From Pseudomonas sp. GD03858 (GTDB taxonomy: Bacteria > Pseudomonadota > Gammaproteobacteria > Pseudomonadales > Pseudomonadaceae): a stretch of DNA of 64,000 nucleotides. The stretch's first letter is position 1; each line of letters opens with the position of its first letter. The position numbers were made by a program, and so were the translations under genes. Location: positions 1-64,000 of the forward strand of contig NZ_JAOCDM010000006.1 in the NCBI RefSeq assembly GCF_029840925.1, read 5' to 3'. This document shows positions 1-10,815 of the stretch, one piece after another. Under the pieces are notes generated by a model. It was not told the origin of the DNA and did no database searches. It saw nothing but the letters and a program-made list of their open reading frames with translations.

Positions 1-166
1 GCATAGGCGAAAACGTTGCCTTCCAACGCGTTGCTGGACTAGTCTTGCACCCACTCCACACCATGAGGTATTCGTCCAATGCGCCATTGATGCCGCCGTC
101 AGCCTGACGGCCAGTCTTCAGACTCCGGCTCACGCCGGGGATGTAGCGGCATGAGTGGAGTTGTGC

Positions 167-1747
167 ATGACGAACTCGTCGATCCTGACGCTGGACAGCG
201 TTACCCTGGTCCTCCCCGATGGCAGGCCGCTTTTCACCGACCTCAACGAATCCTTCGACCTGCGCCACACCGGCCTGGTCGGACGCAACGGCGTGGGCAA
301 GAGCTTGCTCGGGCAACTGCTGGCCGGCCTGCGCGAGCCCAGCCAGGGCTGCTGCCTGCGCCATGGTCGAGTGCATCATCTCGACCAGCAGGTGCTCGCC
401 AACAGCGCCACTCTCGCTGACCTGGCCCAGATCGGTGGCACCCTGCGCGCCCTCGAACGGATCGAGCGTGGCAGCATCGACCCGGCAGACTTCGATGCGG
501 TTGGTGAACGCTGGGACATCCGTTCGCGATTGCAGGCCCAGTTGCAACGCCATGGCCTGGGTCATTTCGACCCGCACTGCCCGGCCGATCGCCTGAGCGG
601 CGGCCAGGCCATGCGCGTCGCCCTGCTCGGCGCCTGGCTGAGCGAGGCCGACTACCTGATCCTCGACGAGCCAAGCAACCATCTGGACAGCAGTGCCAGG
701 GCCATGCTGCTGGACATGCTCCAGGGCTGGGACAAGGGCTTGCTGGTGATCAGTCACGACCGGGCACTGCTCGGGCACATGGCACGCATCGTCGAACTGT
801 CGCCCCTTGGCTTGCGCGCCTATGGCGGCGATTTCGCCTTCTACCGGCAGCAGAGCACCGCGCAGGCCGAACTGGCCGCGCAGGAATTGCTGCGCCTCAA
901 GCAGCAGCGTCAACGCCAGGCCCAGGCATTGCAACGTCAGCGCGAGAACCTCGAGCGTCACCAGGCCAGCGCCCGGCGCCAGGCCAGGCAGGCGAACCAG
1001 GCGCAGATTCTGCTCGACCGCCAGCAACAGCGCAGCCAGGCCACCGCCGGACGCCAGCGCCGCGAGCAGCAAGACGCCAAGGTGGCGCTGGACGAACAGG
1101 TGCGACAGGCAGCGCGCCAGGTCGGGCGCGAGGTACCGATCATGCTGCACGCCCCCATGCCGCAACGATATGCAGGGCGCGAGGTGCTCGCCCTGGAGGG
1201 CTTGTGCCTGCCACGGGGCACGACGGATGCGCTGGACCTGCGCCTGTGCCTGGGCCAGCGGCTGGGAGTGGTGGGCGACAACGGCAGCGGCAAGTCCACC
1301 CTGCTGCGGGTGCTAGCCGGTGAACTGGCGCCGCGCGCGGGCAGCCTGCGGCTGACCGGCGAAGTGGCCCTGCTCGACCAGCACGGCAGCCGCCTGCAAC
1401 CGCGACAGAGCGCCCTGGAACACCTGCGCGCCGCCAATCCTCGCCTGCAGCGCGACGAACTGCATCGTCGGCTGGCGCAGTTGGGCATCGATGCGGCACG
1501 CATCGCACTACCCGGTGCCCTGCTCAGTGGTGGCGAGCGGCTCAAGGTCGCGTTGGCTGCCGTGCTGTACCGGGAACAGCCATTGGACCTGCTGCTGCTC
1601 GACGAGCCGAACAACCACCTCGATCTGCCGTCGCTCGAAGCGCTGGAGCAGTTGTTGCACCAGTTCACGGGGGCGCTGCTGGTGGTCTCGCATGACCACG
1701 TTTTTCTGGAAAGCCTGATCCTGAAGGACTATCTGCGTTTAGGCTGA
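167..1747 (+). CDS. ABC-F family ATP-binding protein (two ABC domains, soluble)
   Basis: This is a soluble protein of 526 residues with two ABC ATPase domains and no membrane segment, the layout of ABC-F proteins, which act on ribosomes rather than in transport. The first domain has Walker A GRNGVGKS (about 39-46), signature LSGGQ (about 143) and Walker B LILDEPSNHLD (about 163). A long Arg/Gln-rich charged linker (about 240-305) follows, typical of the ABC-F interdomain arm. The second domain has GDNGSGKS (about 369), LSGGE (about 452) and LLLLDEPNNHLD (about 475). The ATG at 167 is preferred to the GTG at 155 because GGAG lies seven bases upstream. The subfamily (Uup, YheS-like or resistance type) cannot be settled by eye. 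No partner gene is adjacent. Confidence 0.9.
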   Translation: MTNSSILTLDSVTLVLPDGRPLFTDLNESFDLRHTGLVGRNGVGKSLLGQLLAGLREPSQGCCLRHGRVHHLDQQVLANSATLADLAQIGGTLRALERIERGSIDPADFDAVGERWDIRSRLQAQLQRHGLGHFDPHCPADRLSGGQAMRVALLGAWLSEADYLILDEPSNHLDSSARAMLLDMLQGWDKGLLVISHDRALLGHMARIVELSPLGLRAYGGDFAFYRQQSTAQAELAAQELLRLKQQRQRQAQALQRQRENLERHQASARRQARQANQAQILLDRQQQRSQATAGRQRREQQDAKVALDEQVRQAARQVGREVPIMLHAPMPQRYAGREVLALEGLCLPRGTTDALDLRLCLGQRLGVVGDNGSGKSTLLRVLAGELAPRAGSLRLTGEVALLDQHGSRLQPRQSALEHLRAANPRLQRDELHRRLAQLGIDAARIALPGALLSGGERLKVALAAVLYREQPLDLLLLDEPNNHLDLPSLEALEQLLHQFTGALLVVSHDHVFLESLILKDYLRLG

Positions 1748-1884
1748 GTACAGCAAAGGCATGTCTGACTAACATCCGACAACCTTCAGAATCCTCCTAC
1801 TCATCATTCAGAGGTCGGGATCTTTAGCAACATCCCCCTGCACGGCAATGTTCCTAGCCAAGGTAAATTCCAAGGAAGGTGGAT

Positions 1885-2367
1885 GTGCAGTTCGATAACG
1901 TCAGCCAGATCATTACCACACATGGACTAGTATTCGACCTCTATGCACTGACAGTGCACCCCGCAGACCGACCGCACCTGTGCAAGCTGTACTTTCCATC
2001 GGCTCGTCAGGCCAGCTACCAGATCAGCGATGCCGCGATCCGGATCTACGATCGAATGCAAGCAGGCGACCGACCATGTGCGCTGCGAATCATGGTGTCC
2101 CGACCTCTCTCCAGAGCACAAGGCGATGCACTGAACGAGCAACGAGAAAACGTCGGAACACTGATCGCTACAGCGGTAGCCCTCCCTGTGGGCTTTGCCG
2201 CAACAATCACAGGTGCTGTTCTAGGTATGGGCATCGCGCCCCTGGTAACAAGCCGAATACCCACCTATCACGCGGGTGACCGAGTGGTGGCCCTGGAGGC
2301 CACGGTAAAAGGCGGTATTGGCCCCCAACGCTCATCACAGGCGTTCACTATCAAGGGACAGCCATGA
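1885..2367 (+). CDS. Hypothetical protein with a central hydrophobic segment
   Basis: I do not recognise this family. The protein is about 160 residues, with a polar N-terminal half and a hydrophobic, Gly/Ala-rich stretch at about 90-115 (TLIATAVALPVGF onward), which suggests a membrane-inserting hairpin or helix. Two GTG starts are possible, at 1879 and 1885. The second is favoured because AAGGA ends seven bases before it, whereas the first is too close to it. Codon use (CTA, AGA, CGA and many A/T third positions) is less GC-biased than in the flanking genes. The stop overlaps the start of the next gene (ATGA), so the two are probably translated together. Confidence 0.6.
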   Translation: MQFDNVSQIITTHGLVFDLYALTVHPADRPHLCKLYFPSARQASYQISDAAIRIYDRMQAGDRPCALRIMVSRPLSRAQGDALNEQRENVGTLIATAVALPVGFAATITGAVLGMGIAPLVTSRIPTYHAGDRVVALEATVKGGIGPQRSSQAFTIKGQP

Positions 2368-2600
2368 ATGAGCTGGCTGCGATCTGCGCCCTCACCCTCC
2401 TTGCCTTCGTCGTCGATCGCCTCCTGCGTCACCCGAGCCTGCGCATGTGGACTGGCATTGCCCTGCTCTGCGCCGGACTGTTGAGTTTCTGGCAGTTGCC
2501 TCACGGTGACTTTCTGGGCGTTCAATCCTCGATGTGGATCGTTTTCATGAACTGCCTGGGTACTGGCTTGTTCGCCCAGCGCAACCGTTATCGAACTTGA
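2364..2600 (+). CDS. Small inner-membrane protein, unknown function
   Basis: This 78-residue protein has three likely membrane helices: an N-terminal stretch (about 3-18), a second beginning TGIALLCAGLLSFW (about 30-45), and a third around SSMWIVFMNCLGTGLF (about 55-72). Its ATG overlaps the stop of the preceding hypothetical gene by ATGA, so the two form a translationally coupled pair. I cannot assign a function. An accessory two-gene membrane module, such as a toxin/immunity-like pair or an envelope protein with its partner, is possible but unsupported. Confidence 0.6.
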   Translation: MNELAAICALTLLAFVVDRLLRHPSLRMWTGIALLCAGLLSFWQLPHGDFLGVQSSMWIVFMNCLGTGLFAQRNRYRT

Positions 2601-2735
2601 GGGGCCACTGAGCCCGACCGCTCGCCCGGCGGATTGTGTGACTGGCCGTTTCCGATCCGCCCTGGATGTATTAAGGTGGCGGGGTGCGCATACAAAAGCA
2701 GCCCGCCGTGTTCGGGCCAGAGCAATGAGGGTGTC

Positions 2736-3755
2736 ATGAGTAACGAAAGCATTAACTGGGACAAGCTGGGTTTCGACTACATCAAGACCGACAAACGCTA
2801 CCTGTCCGTATGGCGTAACGGCGAGTGGGACAAGGGCACCCTGACCGAAGACAACGTGCTGCACATCAGTGAAGGCTCCACCGCCCTGCACTATGGCCAG
2901 CAGTGCTTCGAAGGCCTGAAGGCCTATCGCTGCAAGGACGGTTCGATCAACCTGTTCCGCCCCGACCAGAACGCCGCCCGCATGCAGCGCAGCTGCGACC
3001 GCCTGCTGATGCCACGCGTATCGACCGAACAGTTCATCGAAGCCTGCAAGCAGGTGGTCAAGGCCAACGAGAAGTTCGTTCCACCGCACGGCAAGGGTGC
3101 GCTGTACCTGCGTCCGTTCGTGATCGGCACCGGTGACAACATCGGCGTGCGCACCGCCCCCGAGTTCATCTTCTCGGTCTTCGCCATCCCGGTCGGCTCC
3201 TACTTCAAAGGCGGCATGACCCCGCACAAATTCCTGATCTCCGACTACGACCGCGCCGCCCCGCAAGGCACTGGCGCAGCCAAGGTCGGCGGCAACTACG
3301 CTGCCAGCCTGCAACCTGGCTACGAGGCCAAGAAAGCCGGCTTCGCCGACTGCATCTACCTCGATCCGCTGACCCACAAGAAGATCGAGGAAGTCGGCTC
3401 GGCCAACTTCTTCGGCATCACCGCCAACAACGAATTCGTCACGCCAAAGTCGATCTCGGTATTGCCGGGCATCACCCGCCTGTCGCTGATGGAACTGGCC
3501 GCATCGCGCCTGGGCCTGAAAGTGATCGAAGGCGACGTGGAAATCGACAAGCTCGACCGTTTCGTCGAAGCCGGCGCCTGCGGCACCGCCGCTGTGATCA
3601 CGCCGATCGGCGGTATCCAGTACAACGGCAAGCTGCACGTGTTCCACAGCGAAACCGAAGTCGGCCCGGTCACCCAGAAGCTCTACGCCGAATTGACCGG
3701 CATCCAGAGCGGTGACGTCGAAGCCCCGGCGGGTTGGATCGTCAAGGTCGCCTGA
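2736..3755 (+). CDS. ilvE: Branched-chain amino acid aminotransferase
   Basis: A class IV PLP aminotransferase of 339 residues that interconverts Leu, Ile and Val with their 2-oxo acids using glutamate/2-oxoglutarate. Hallmarks are the N-terminal HYGQQCFEGLKAYR block, the PLP-lysine region TGAAKVGGNYAAS (Lys near 183) and the later blocks EVGSANFFG and LPGITR. The ATG at 2736 (MSNESINWDKLG) has GAGGG upstream and gives the normal family length; the frame stays open further upstream, to 2634, without a reasonable start. The gene appears monocistronic: a REP palindrome follows, and then a two-component operon. Confidence 0.95.
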   Translation: MSNESINWDKLGFDYIKTDKRYLSVWRNGEWDKGTLTEDNVLHISEGSTALHYGQQCFEGLKAYRCKDGSINLFRPDQNAARMQRSCDRLLMPRVSTEQFIEACKQVVKANEKFVPPHGKGALYLRPFVIGTGDNIGVRTAPEFIFSVFAIPVGSYFKGGMTPHKFLISDYDRAAPQGTGAAKVGGNYAASLQPGYEAKKAGFADCIYLDPLTHKKIEEVGSANFFGITANNEFVTPKSISVLPGITRLSLMELAASRLGLKVIEGDVEIDKLDRFVEAGACGTAAVITPIGGIQYNGKLHVFHSETEVGPVTQKLYAELTGIQSGDVEAPAGWIVKVA

Positions 3756-3786
3756 GGCCTCAACAGAGCATGCCAGCGATGGCATT

Positions 3787-3874
3787 GTGGGAGCGGGCTT
3801 GCCCCGCGATGGCGCCCAGCCGCTATGGCTGGGTTGCCTGAGAGAATGCCATCGCGGGGCAAGCCCGCTCCCAC
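3787..3874. repeat. REP (repetitive extragenic palindrome) pair
   Basis: Two inverted REP units with 27-bp arms (GTGGGAGCGGGCTTGCCCCG... and its complement) flank a central hairpin, CCCAGCC-gctat-GGCTGGG. It lies between ilvE and the response regulator gene. It is the common P. putida type and may limit read-through or stabilise the 3' end of the ilvE transcript. Confidence 0.9.
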
Positions 3875-4028
3875 GACACCTTATCCCGCCAAGCCCCTCG
3901 CTAGCCCCTATCAAGCCCGCGCGTGCAGACCATGCCGGGTTCCCCTGCCGCCAGATGAATTTTTCTTAAATCGCCGCTTGTCTATTCTTTGGCACAATCA
4001 AGTCTCCACTCGCCGCCCAGGAACCAGC

Positions 4029-4709
4029 ATGCCTCGCGTACTGACCATCGAAGACGACGCCGTCACCGCCCAGGAAATCGTCGCCGAACTGTCCAGCCAC
4101 GGTCTGGAAGTCGACTGGGCCGACAATGGCCGTGAAGGCCTGGCCAAAGCCATCGCCGGCGGCTATGACCTGATCACCCTCGACCGCATGCTACCCGAGG
4201 TCGATGGCCTGACCATCGTCACCACCCTGCGCAACCTGAAGATCACCACGCCAATCCTGATGATCAGCGCCCTGTCGGACGTCGACGAGCGCGTGCGCGG
4301 CCTGCGCGCCGGCGGCGACGACTACCTGACCAAGCCGTTCGCCTCCGACGAGATGGCCGCCCGGGTCGAGGTGCTGCTGCGCCGCAACAGCGTGCCGATG
4401 ACCCAGACCCGCCTGCAGGTCGCCGACCTCGAGCTGGACCTGATCAGCCACGAGGCGCGCCGCGGCGAACAGGCGCTGAACCTGCTGCCCACCGAGTACA
4501 AGCTGCTTGAGTACCTGATGCGTCACTCTGGCCAGGTGATCACCCGGATGATGATCTTCGAGGAAGTCTGGGGCTACCACTTCGACCCGGGCACCAACCT
4601 GATCGACGTGCACATCGGCCGTCTGCGCAAGAAGATCGACTCGCCCGGGCAGAACCCGCTGATCCGTACCGTGCGGGGCTCCGGCTATGCCATTGCCGAA
4701 CCCGTCTAA
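4029..4709 (+). CDS. OmpR-family response regulator
   Basis: A 226-residue DNA-binding response regulator. The receiver domain occupies about 1-115, with acidic pocket EDD (8-10), phospho-acceptor Asp52 in LITLDRMLPEVDG and Lys102 in YLTKPF. A winged-helix output domain follows at about 125-226, ending in the usual VRGSGYAI hairpin. The ATG at 4029 gives a canonical N-terminus (MPRVLTIEDD); the longer open frame upstream runs into the REP region. It overlaps the next kinase gene by 23 bp, so they form one operon. The signal and targets are unknown. Confidence 0.93.
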   Translation: MPRVLTIEDDAVTAQEIVAELSSHGLEVDWADNGREGLAKAIAGGYDLITLDRMLPEVDGLTIVTTLRNLKITTPILMISALSDVDERVRGLRAGGDDYLTKPFASDEMAARVEVLLRRNSVPMTQTRLQVADLELDLISHEARRGEQALNLLPTEYKLLEYLMRHSGQVITRMMIFEEVWGYHFDPGTNLIDVHIGRLRKKIDSPGQNPLIRTVRGSGYAIAEPV

Positions 4710-6075
4710 GGGCTGGAGCTCCTCCACCAGCCGCCTGCTGGCGCTGTACAGTTTCCTGTTCGTGGCCTGGAGCAGCATCCTCATGGGGGTGCTGTACTTC
4801 GAGGTCACCAGCTACCTGAACAAGCTCACCCGTCATTCCATGCTGCAACGCCAGCACCTGTTCGCCCATATGAGCGGCAAGCAGCTGGACGACGCACTGA
4901 TCGCAAGCCAGGCCTTCGAGGAGCGCAGCTTCGACGCCTACGGCCTGTTCGACCCCCAGCTCAACCCCCTCGGCGGGCGAATCCGCGCGATCCCGCCAGA
5001 GCTGGGCCTGGACGGCAAAGTGCATGAACTCAAGCGCTGCCTGGACGCCGACGATCCACACCTGCCCCGCGACAGCTGCGATGCCGTGGCGATCAAGGTC
5101 CAGGACGGTCGCTGGCTGGTGCTGGTGCGCGACAACGGCTCACTGTTCGTGGTTACCCGGATCATTCTCGACGCGCTGCTCTGGGGCATCTCCCTGACCC
5201 TGATTCCGGGCTTCGCTGGCTGGTACCTGCTGCGTCGCCGGCCACTCAAGCGCATCCGGGCGATCCAGGCCCAGGCTGAGCTGATCGTCGCCGGGAACCT
5301 CACCCACCGCCTGCCAGTGTCGGTGCGTCGCGATGAGCTGGACATGCTGGCGGCCATCGTCAACGCGATGCTCGACCGCATCGAACGGCTGATGCATGAG
5401 GTCAAGGGTGTCTGCGACAACATCGCTCATGACCTGCGCACCCCATTGACCCGCCTGCGCGCCCAGCTCTACCGCATTCGCCAGCAAAGCGGCGCCGACT
5501 CAGCTGAAGGCGAGGCACTGGATCAGGCGATCGGCGAAACCGACACGCTGATGGCGCGCTTCCGTGGCCTGCTGCGCATCAGCGAGCTGGAAGACCGCCA
5601 ACGCCGGGCCGGCTTCGTCCAGCTCGACCCACAAGGCTTGCTGGTGGAGCTGCACGACTTCTACCTGCCACTGGCCGAGGATGGCGGCATCCGTCTGCAG
5701 CTGGAGCAGCCCGCGCAACTGGCGGCCCTGCATGGCGATCGGGAATTGCTGTTCGAAGCCCTGGCCAACCTGGTAGGCAATGCGATCAAGTTCACCCCGC
5801 AAGGCGGCCAGGTGCGCATGGTCGCCAGCGAAGACGATCAAGGCGTGCATATCGCAGTCGAGGACAGCGGGCCGGGGATTCCGGCGGATGAGCGCGAGAC
5901 GGTGTTGAAACGCTTCTACCGCAGCGAGGAAGGCCATCGCCACCCGGGGTTCGGGCTGGGGCTGTCGATCGTCGCGGCGATCGTCGACCTGCATGGCTTT
6001 GGGCTTGAGGTGGGGGCCAGCGAGTTGGGTGGGGCGAGGTTGGTGCTGCATTGCCCATTGACTGGGGTTCAATAA
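4687..6075 (+). CDS. Membrane sensor histidine kinase, partner of the upstream regulator
   Basis: A 462-residue EnvZ-type kinase. A first membrane helix (about 16-38) is followed by a periplasmic sensor region (about 40-155), a second helix (about 157-178) and a HAMP domain (to about 230). The dimerisation domain carries phospho-acceptor His248 in NIAHDLRTPLTRLR, and the ATPase domain shows an N box (NLVGNAIKFTP), DSGPGIP and GFGLGLSIV. It presumably phosphorylates Asp52 of the response regulator whose 3' end it overlaps. The periplasmic sensor has two or more cysteines (for example KRCLDADDPHLPRDSC), which could form a disulfide or bind a ligand; this is inference. Confidence 0.93.
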   Translation: MPLPNPSKGWSSSTSRLLALYSFLFVAWSSILMGVLYFEVTSYLNKLTRHSMLQRQHLFAHMSGKQLDDALIASQAFEERSFDAYGLFDPQLNPLGGRIRAIPPELGLDGKVHELKRCLDADDPHLPRDSCDAVAIKVQDGRWLVLVRDNGSLFVVTRIILDALLWGISLTLIPGFAGWYLLRRRPLKRIRAIQAQAELIVAGNLTHRLPVSVRRDELDMLAAIVNAMLDRIERLMHEVKGVCDNIAHDLRTPLTRLRAQLYRIRQQSGADSAEGEALDQAIGETDTLMARFRGLLRISELEDRQRRAGFVQLDPQGLLVELHDFYLPLAEDGGIRLQLEQPAQLAALHGDRELLFEALANLVGNAIKFTPQGGQVRMVASEDDQGVHIAVEDSGPGIPADERETVLKRFYRSEEGHRHPGFGLGLSIVAAIVDLHGFGLEVGASELGGARLVLHCPLTGVQ

Positions 6076-6095
6076 AGAGCGGGGCCGCTTTGCGA

Positions 6096-6169
6096 CCCTT
6101 TCGCGACACAAGGCCGCTCCTACAGGGGACCACGCAACCCTGTAGGAGCGGCCTTGTGTCGCGAAAGGG
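6096..6169. repeat. Inverted repeat of a second REP-like family; likely bidirectional terminator
   Basis: A near-perfect inverted repeat with about 31-bp arms (CCCTTTCGCGACACAAGGCC... and its complement) and an 11-base loop. It sits between the convergent kinase and cysS genes. Its sequence (GGAGCGGCCTTGTGTCGCGA) differs from the GTGGGAGCGGGCTTG family elsewhere in the window. Confidence 0.85.
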
Positions 6170-6195
6170 CTGCGCAGCAGCCCCAGTGGCGCCGA

Positions 6196-7578
6196 TCAGT
6201 CAGCCAGGCGCCAGGTAGTGGTGCCCTTGCTGTCTTCCAGTACCACGCCCATGGCGGTCAGCTGGTCGCGGATGCGGTCGGACTCGGCCCAGTTCTTGTC
6301 GGTGCGCGCCTGCAGACGCGCCTGGATCAGCGCCTCCACTTCGGCGGCATCGACCTTGCCCTCGGCACCGGCGCGCAGGAAGTCATCGGCTTCGAGCTGC
6401 AGCACACCCAGCACATCCCCCAGCTCGCGCAGGCGACCCGCCAGGCCGGCGGCGGCCTCGGGGTCGCTGTCGCGCAGGCGGTTGATCTCGCGCACCAGGT
6501 CGAACAGCACGGCGCAGGCTTCGGGGGTGCCGAAGTCGTCGTTCATCGCCACGGTGAAACGCTCGACGAACGCCTCGCCACCCTTGGCCGCGACCCGCGG
6601 CAGGCCGCGCAACGCGTGGTAGAACCGCTCCAGGGCGCCCTTGGCATCGCGCAGGCTGTCTTCGGAGTAGTTGATGGCGCTGCGGTAGTGGCTGGCCACC
6701 AACAGGTAGCGCACCACTTCCGGGTGGTACTTGTCGAGCACGTCGCGGATGGTGAAGAAGTTGTTCAACGACTTGGACATCTTCTCGCCATTGATGCGAA
6801 TCATGCCGCAGTGCATCCAGGCATTGGCGTACGGCTTGCCGGTGGCCGCCTCGCTCTGGGCGATCTCGTTCTCGTGGTGCGGGAACTCCAGATCACTGCC
6901 ACCGCCGTGGATGTCGAAGCTTTCGCCCAGGCAGCAGGTGGACATCACCGAGCATTCGATGTGCCAGCCCGGACGACCCGGCCCCCACGGCGATTCCCAG
7001 CTCGGCTCGCCGGGCTTGACGCCCTTCCACAGGACGAAGTCCAGCGGGTCCTGCTTGGCCTCGTCGACCTCGATGCGGGCGCCGATACGCAGGTCTTCGA
7101 TCTTCTTGCGCGACAGCTTGCCGTAGCCGACGAACTTGCCGACCCGGTAGTACACGTCGCCGTTGCCCGGCGCGTAAGCATAGCCCTTGTCGATCAGGGT
7201 CTGGATCATCGCGTGCATGCCGGGAATGTGGTCGGTGGCTCGCGGCTCCAGGTCCGGCGGCAGGATGCTCAGGCGGCGCTCGTCCTCGTGCATCGCGTCG
7301 ATCATGCGCGCGGTCAGCGCGTCGAACGACTCGCCGTTCTCATTGGCCCGGTTGATGATCTTGTCGTCGATGTCGGTGATGTTGCGCACGTAGGTCAGCT
7401 CATAGCCGCTCTTGCGCAGCCAGCGGGTGACCAGGTCGAAGGCCACCATGCTGCGGCCGTGGCCCAGGTGGCAGTAGTCGTACACGGTCATGCCGCACAC
7501 GTACATGCGCACCTTGTTGCCGTCCAGCGGTTTGAAAACTTCCTTGGTCTTGCTCAGCGTGTTGTAAATGGTAAGCAC
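6196..7578 (-). CDS. cysS: Cysteinyl-tRNA synthetase
   Basis: A class I aminoacyl-tRNA synthetase of 460 residues that charges tRNA-Cys. The ATP-binding HIGH motif reads HLGH (37-40) and the KMSKS loop is present in [10 protein letters not shown] (about 265-269). The zinc-site residues that discriminate cysteine are visible: Cys28 in YVCGMTVYD, Cys in HIECSVM, and the [10 protein letters not shown] block. Length is normal. It lies 9 bp downstream of glnS on the same strand, so the two synthetase genes are probably co-transcribed. Confidence 0.97.
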   Translation of the reverse strand: MLTIYNTLSKTKEVFKPLDGNKVRMYVCGMTVYDYCHLGHGRSMVAFDLVTRWLRKSGYELTYVRNITDIDDKIINRANENGESFDALTARMIDAMHEDERRLSILPPDLEPRATDHIPGMHAMIQTLIDKGYAYAPGNGDVYYRVGKFVGYGKLSRKKIEDLRIGARIEVDEAKQDPLDFVLWKGVKPGEPSWESPWGPGRPGWHIECSVMSTCCLGESFDIHGGGSDLEFPHHENEIAQSEAATGKPYANAWMHCGMIRINGEKMSKSLNNFFTIRDVLDKYHPEVVRYLLVASHYRSAINYSEDSLRDAKGALERFYHALRGLPRVAAKGGEAFVERFTVAMNDDFGTPEACAVLFDLVREINRLRDSDPEAAAGLAGRLRELGDVLGVLQLEADDFLRAGAEGKVDAAEVEALIQARLQARTDKNWAESDRIRDQLTAMGVVLEDSKGTTTWRLAD

Positions 7579-7587
7579 GACGGTTCC

Positions 7588-9291
<1,704 letters not shown>

Positions 9292-9550
9292 AGTGTCCTT
9301 GAATGCAGGTAGCCGGCCCGGGTAGGCCGATTGAATCAAAGCGCCTATCATAGCCGAAGCAGTCAAGCTGCTGACAGCCGAAGTGCCCACAAAAGTGCCG
9401 TCAAAGTGGCACGTTTTGTCGGCGCGAGGCGGCGCGATCCGGCACAATGGCGAGCAAGTGGCTTGTGTCGCGGTTGTCCGATCCTGCGTCAGGTAAGCCG
9501 AGCGCCCTGCGCACCCTATTCCCGAATGCCTTGAAAGAGCGAATTTCAGC

Positions 9551-10051
9551 ATGTCCAAAGTCAAACTGAGCACCAACCACGGCGACATCGTCCTGCAGCT
9601 GGACGCCGAAAAAGCCCCGCTGACCACCGAGAACTTCGTTCAGTACGTCAAAGATGGCCACTACGACGGCACCGTGTTCCACCGCGTGATCAAGGGTTTC
9701 ATGATCCAGGGCGGCGGCTTCGAGCCGGGCATGAGCCAGAAGAAAACCCGCGCCAGCATCCAGAACGAAGCCGACAACGGCCTGAAGAACACCAAGTACA
9801 CCATCGCCATGGCTCGCACCATGGAGCCGCACTCGGCCTCCGCGCAGTTCTTCATCAACGCTACCGACAACGATTTCCTCAACCACAGCGGCAAGAACGT
9901 GCAGGGCTGGGGCTACGCGGTATTCGGTGAAGTGACCGAAGGCAAGGAAATCGTCGACGCCATCGAGAAAGTCGCCACCGGTTCCAAGGCCGGCCATCAG
10001 GACGTACCGAAAGACGACGTGATCATCGAGAAAGCCGAGATCATTGAGTGA
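9551..10051 (+). CDS. ppiB: Peptidyl-prolyl cis-trans isomerase B (cyclophilin)
   Basis: A 166-residue cytoplasmic cyclophilin that catalyses proline isomerisation. Core motifs are [17 protein letters not shown], which contains the catalytic Arg, and [13 protein letters not shown]. There is no signal peptide, which separates it from PpiA. Its stop codon overlaps the GTG start of lpxH (GTGA), so the two are translationally coupled, an arrangement widely seen in Pseudomonas. Confidence 0.96.
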   Translation: MSKVKLSTNHGDIVLQLDAEKAPLTTENFVQYVKDGHYDGTVFHRVIKGFMIQGGGFEPGMSQKKTRASIQNEADNGLKNTKYTIAMARTMEPHSASAQFFINATDNDFLNHSGKNVQGWGYAVFGEVTEGKEIVDAIEKVATGSKAGHQDVPKDDVIIEKAEIIE

Positions 10052-10770
10052 TCCTGCTGATCTCCGATCTGCACTTGCAAGAAGAACGCCCGGACATTAC
10101 CCGGGCGTTTCTTGATCTGCTCGACGGGCGCGCTCGGCACGCCAAGGCCCTGTACATCCTCGGCGACTTCTTCGAGGCCTGGATCGGCGACGACGCCATG
10201 ACCGCATTTCAGCAGTCGATCTGCCAGGCCTTGCGCCGGCTGGCCGACAGCGGCACGGCGATCTACCTGATGCACGGCAACCGCGACTTCCTCATCGGCC
10301 AGGCATTCTGCCAGGCCGCTGGCTGCACCCTGCTCGACGACCCCTGCGTGGTCGAGCTGGGCGGCGAGCCGGTATTGCTGATGCACGGTGACACCCTGTG
10401 CACCCGCGATATCGGCTATATGAAACTGCGCCGCTACCTGCGCAACCCGCTGAGCCTGTGGATCCTGCGGCACTTGCCGCTGTCGACACGGCAGAAGCTG
10501 GCGCGCAAGCTGCGCAGCGAGAGCAAATCGCAAACGCGCATGAAGAACACCGAGATCGTCGACGTCACCCCGGACGAAGTGCCGAAGGTGATGGCCGCGC
10601 ACGGCGTGCGTACCCTGGTGCATGGCCATACCCATCGCCCGGCGATCCACAAGCTGGTGGTCGACGGCCAGCCGGCACGACGTATCGTGCTGGGCGACTG
10701 GGATCGACGTGGCTGGGCGCTGCAGGTGGATGAACAGGGCTTCCAGCTGGCCCCGTTCGATTTCGCCTGA
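10048..10770 (+). CDS. lpxH: UDP-2,3-diacylglucosamine pyrophosphatase LpxH
   Basis: A 240-residue calcineurin-like metallophosphoesterase that hydrolyses UDP-2,3-diacylglucosamine to lipid X in lipid A synthesis at the inner membrane. Metal-ligand motifs appear in order: ISDLHL (4-9), [26 protein letters not shown] and HGHTHRP. The GTG start overlaps the ppiB stop by four bases. Length and motif order fit LpxH rather than LpxI. Confidence 0.95.
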   Translation: MILLISDLHLQEERPDITRAFLDLLDGRARHAKALYILGDFFEAWIGDDAMTAFQQSICQALRRLADSGTAIYLMHGNRDFLIGQAFCQAAGCTLLDDPCVVELGGEPVLLMHGDTLCTRDIGYMKLRRYLRNPLSLWILRHLPLSTRQKLARKLRSESKSQTRMKNTEIVDVTPDEVPKVMAAHGVRTLVHGHTHRPAIHKLVVDGQPARRIVLGDWDRRGWALQVDEQGFQLAPFDFA

Positions 10771-10815
10771 ACGATCCCGCCCCTACGGTTGCCGTGGGAG
10801 CGGGGTTGCCCTGCC

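Noticed and set aside
9405-9425. TGGCACG sequence resembling a sigma-54 -24 element before ppiB
   Set aside because: No GC dinucleotide at the required ten-base distance, so no -12 element.
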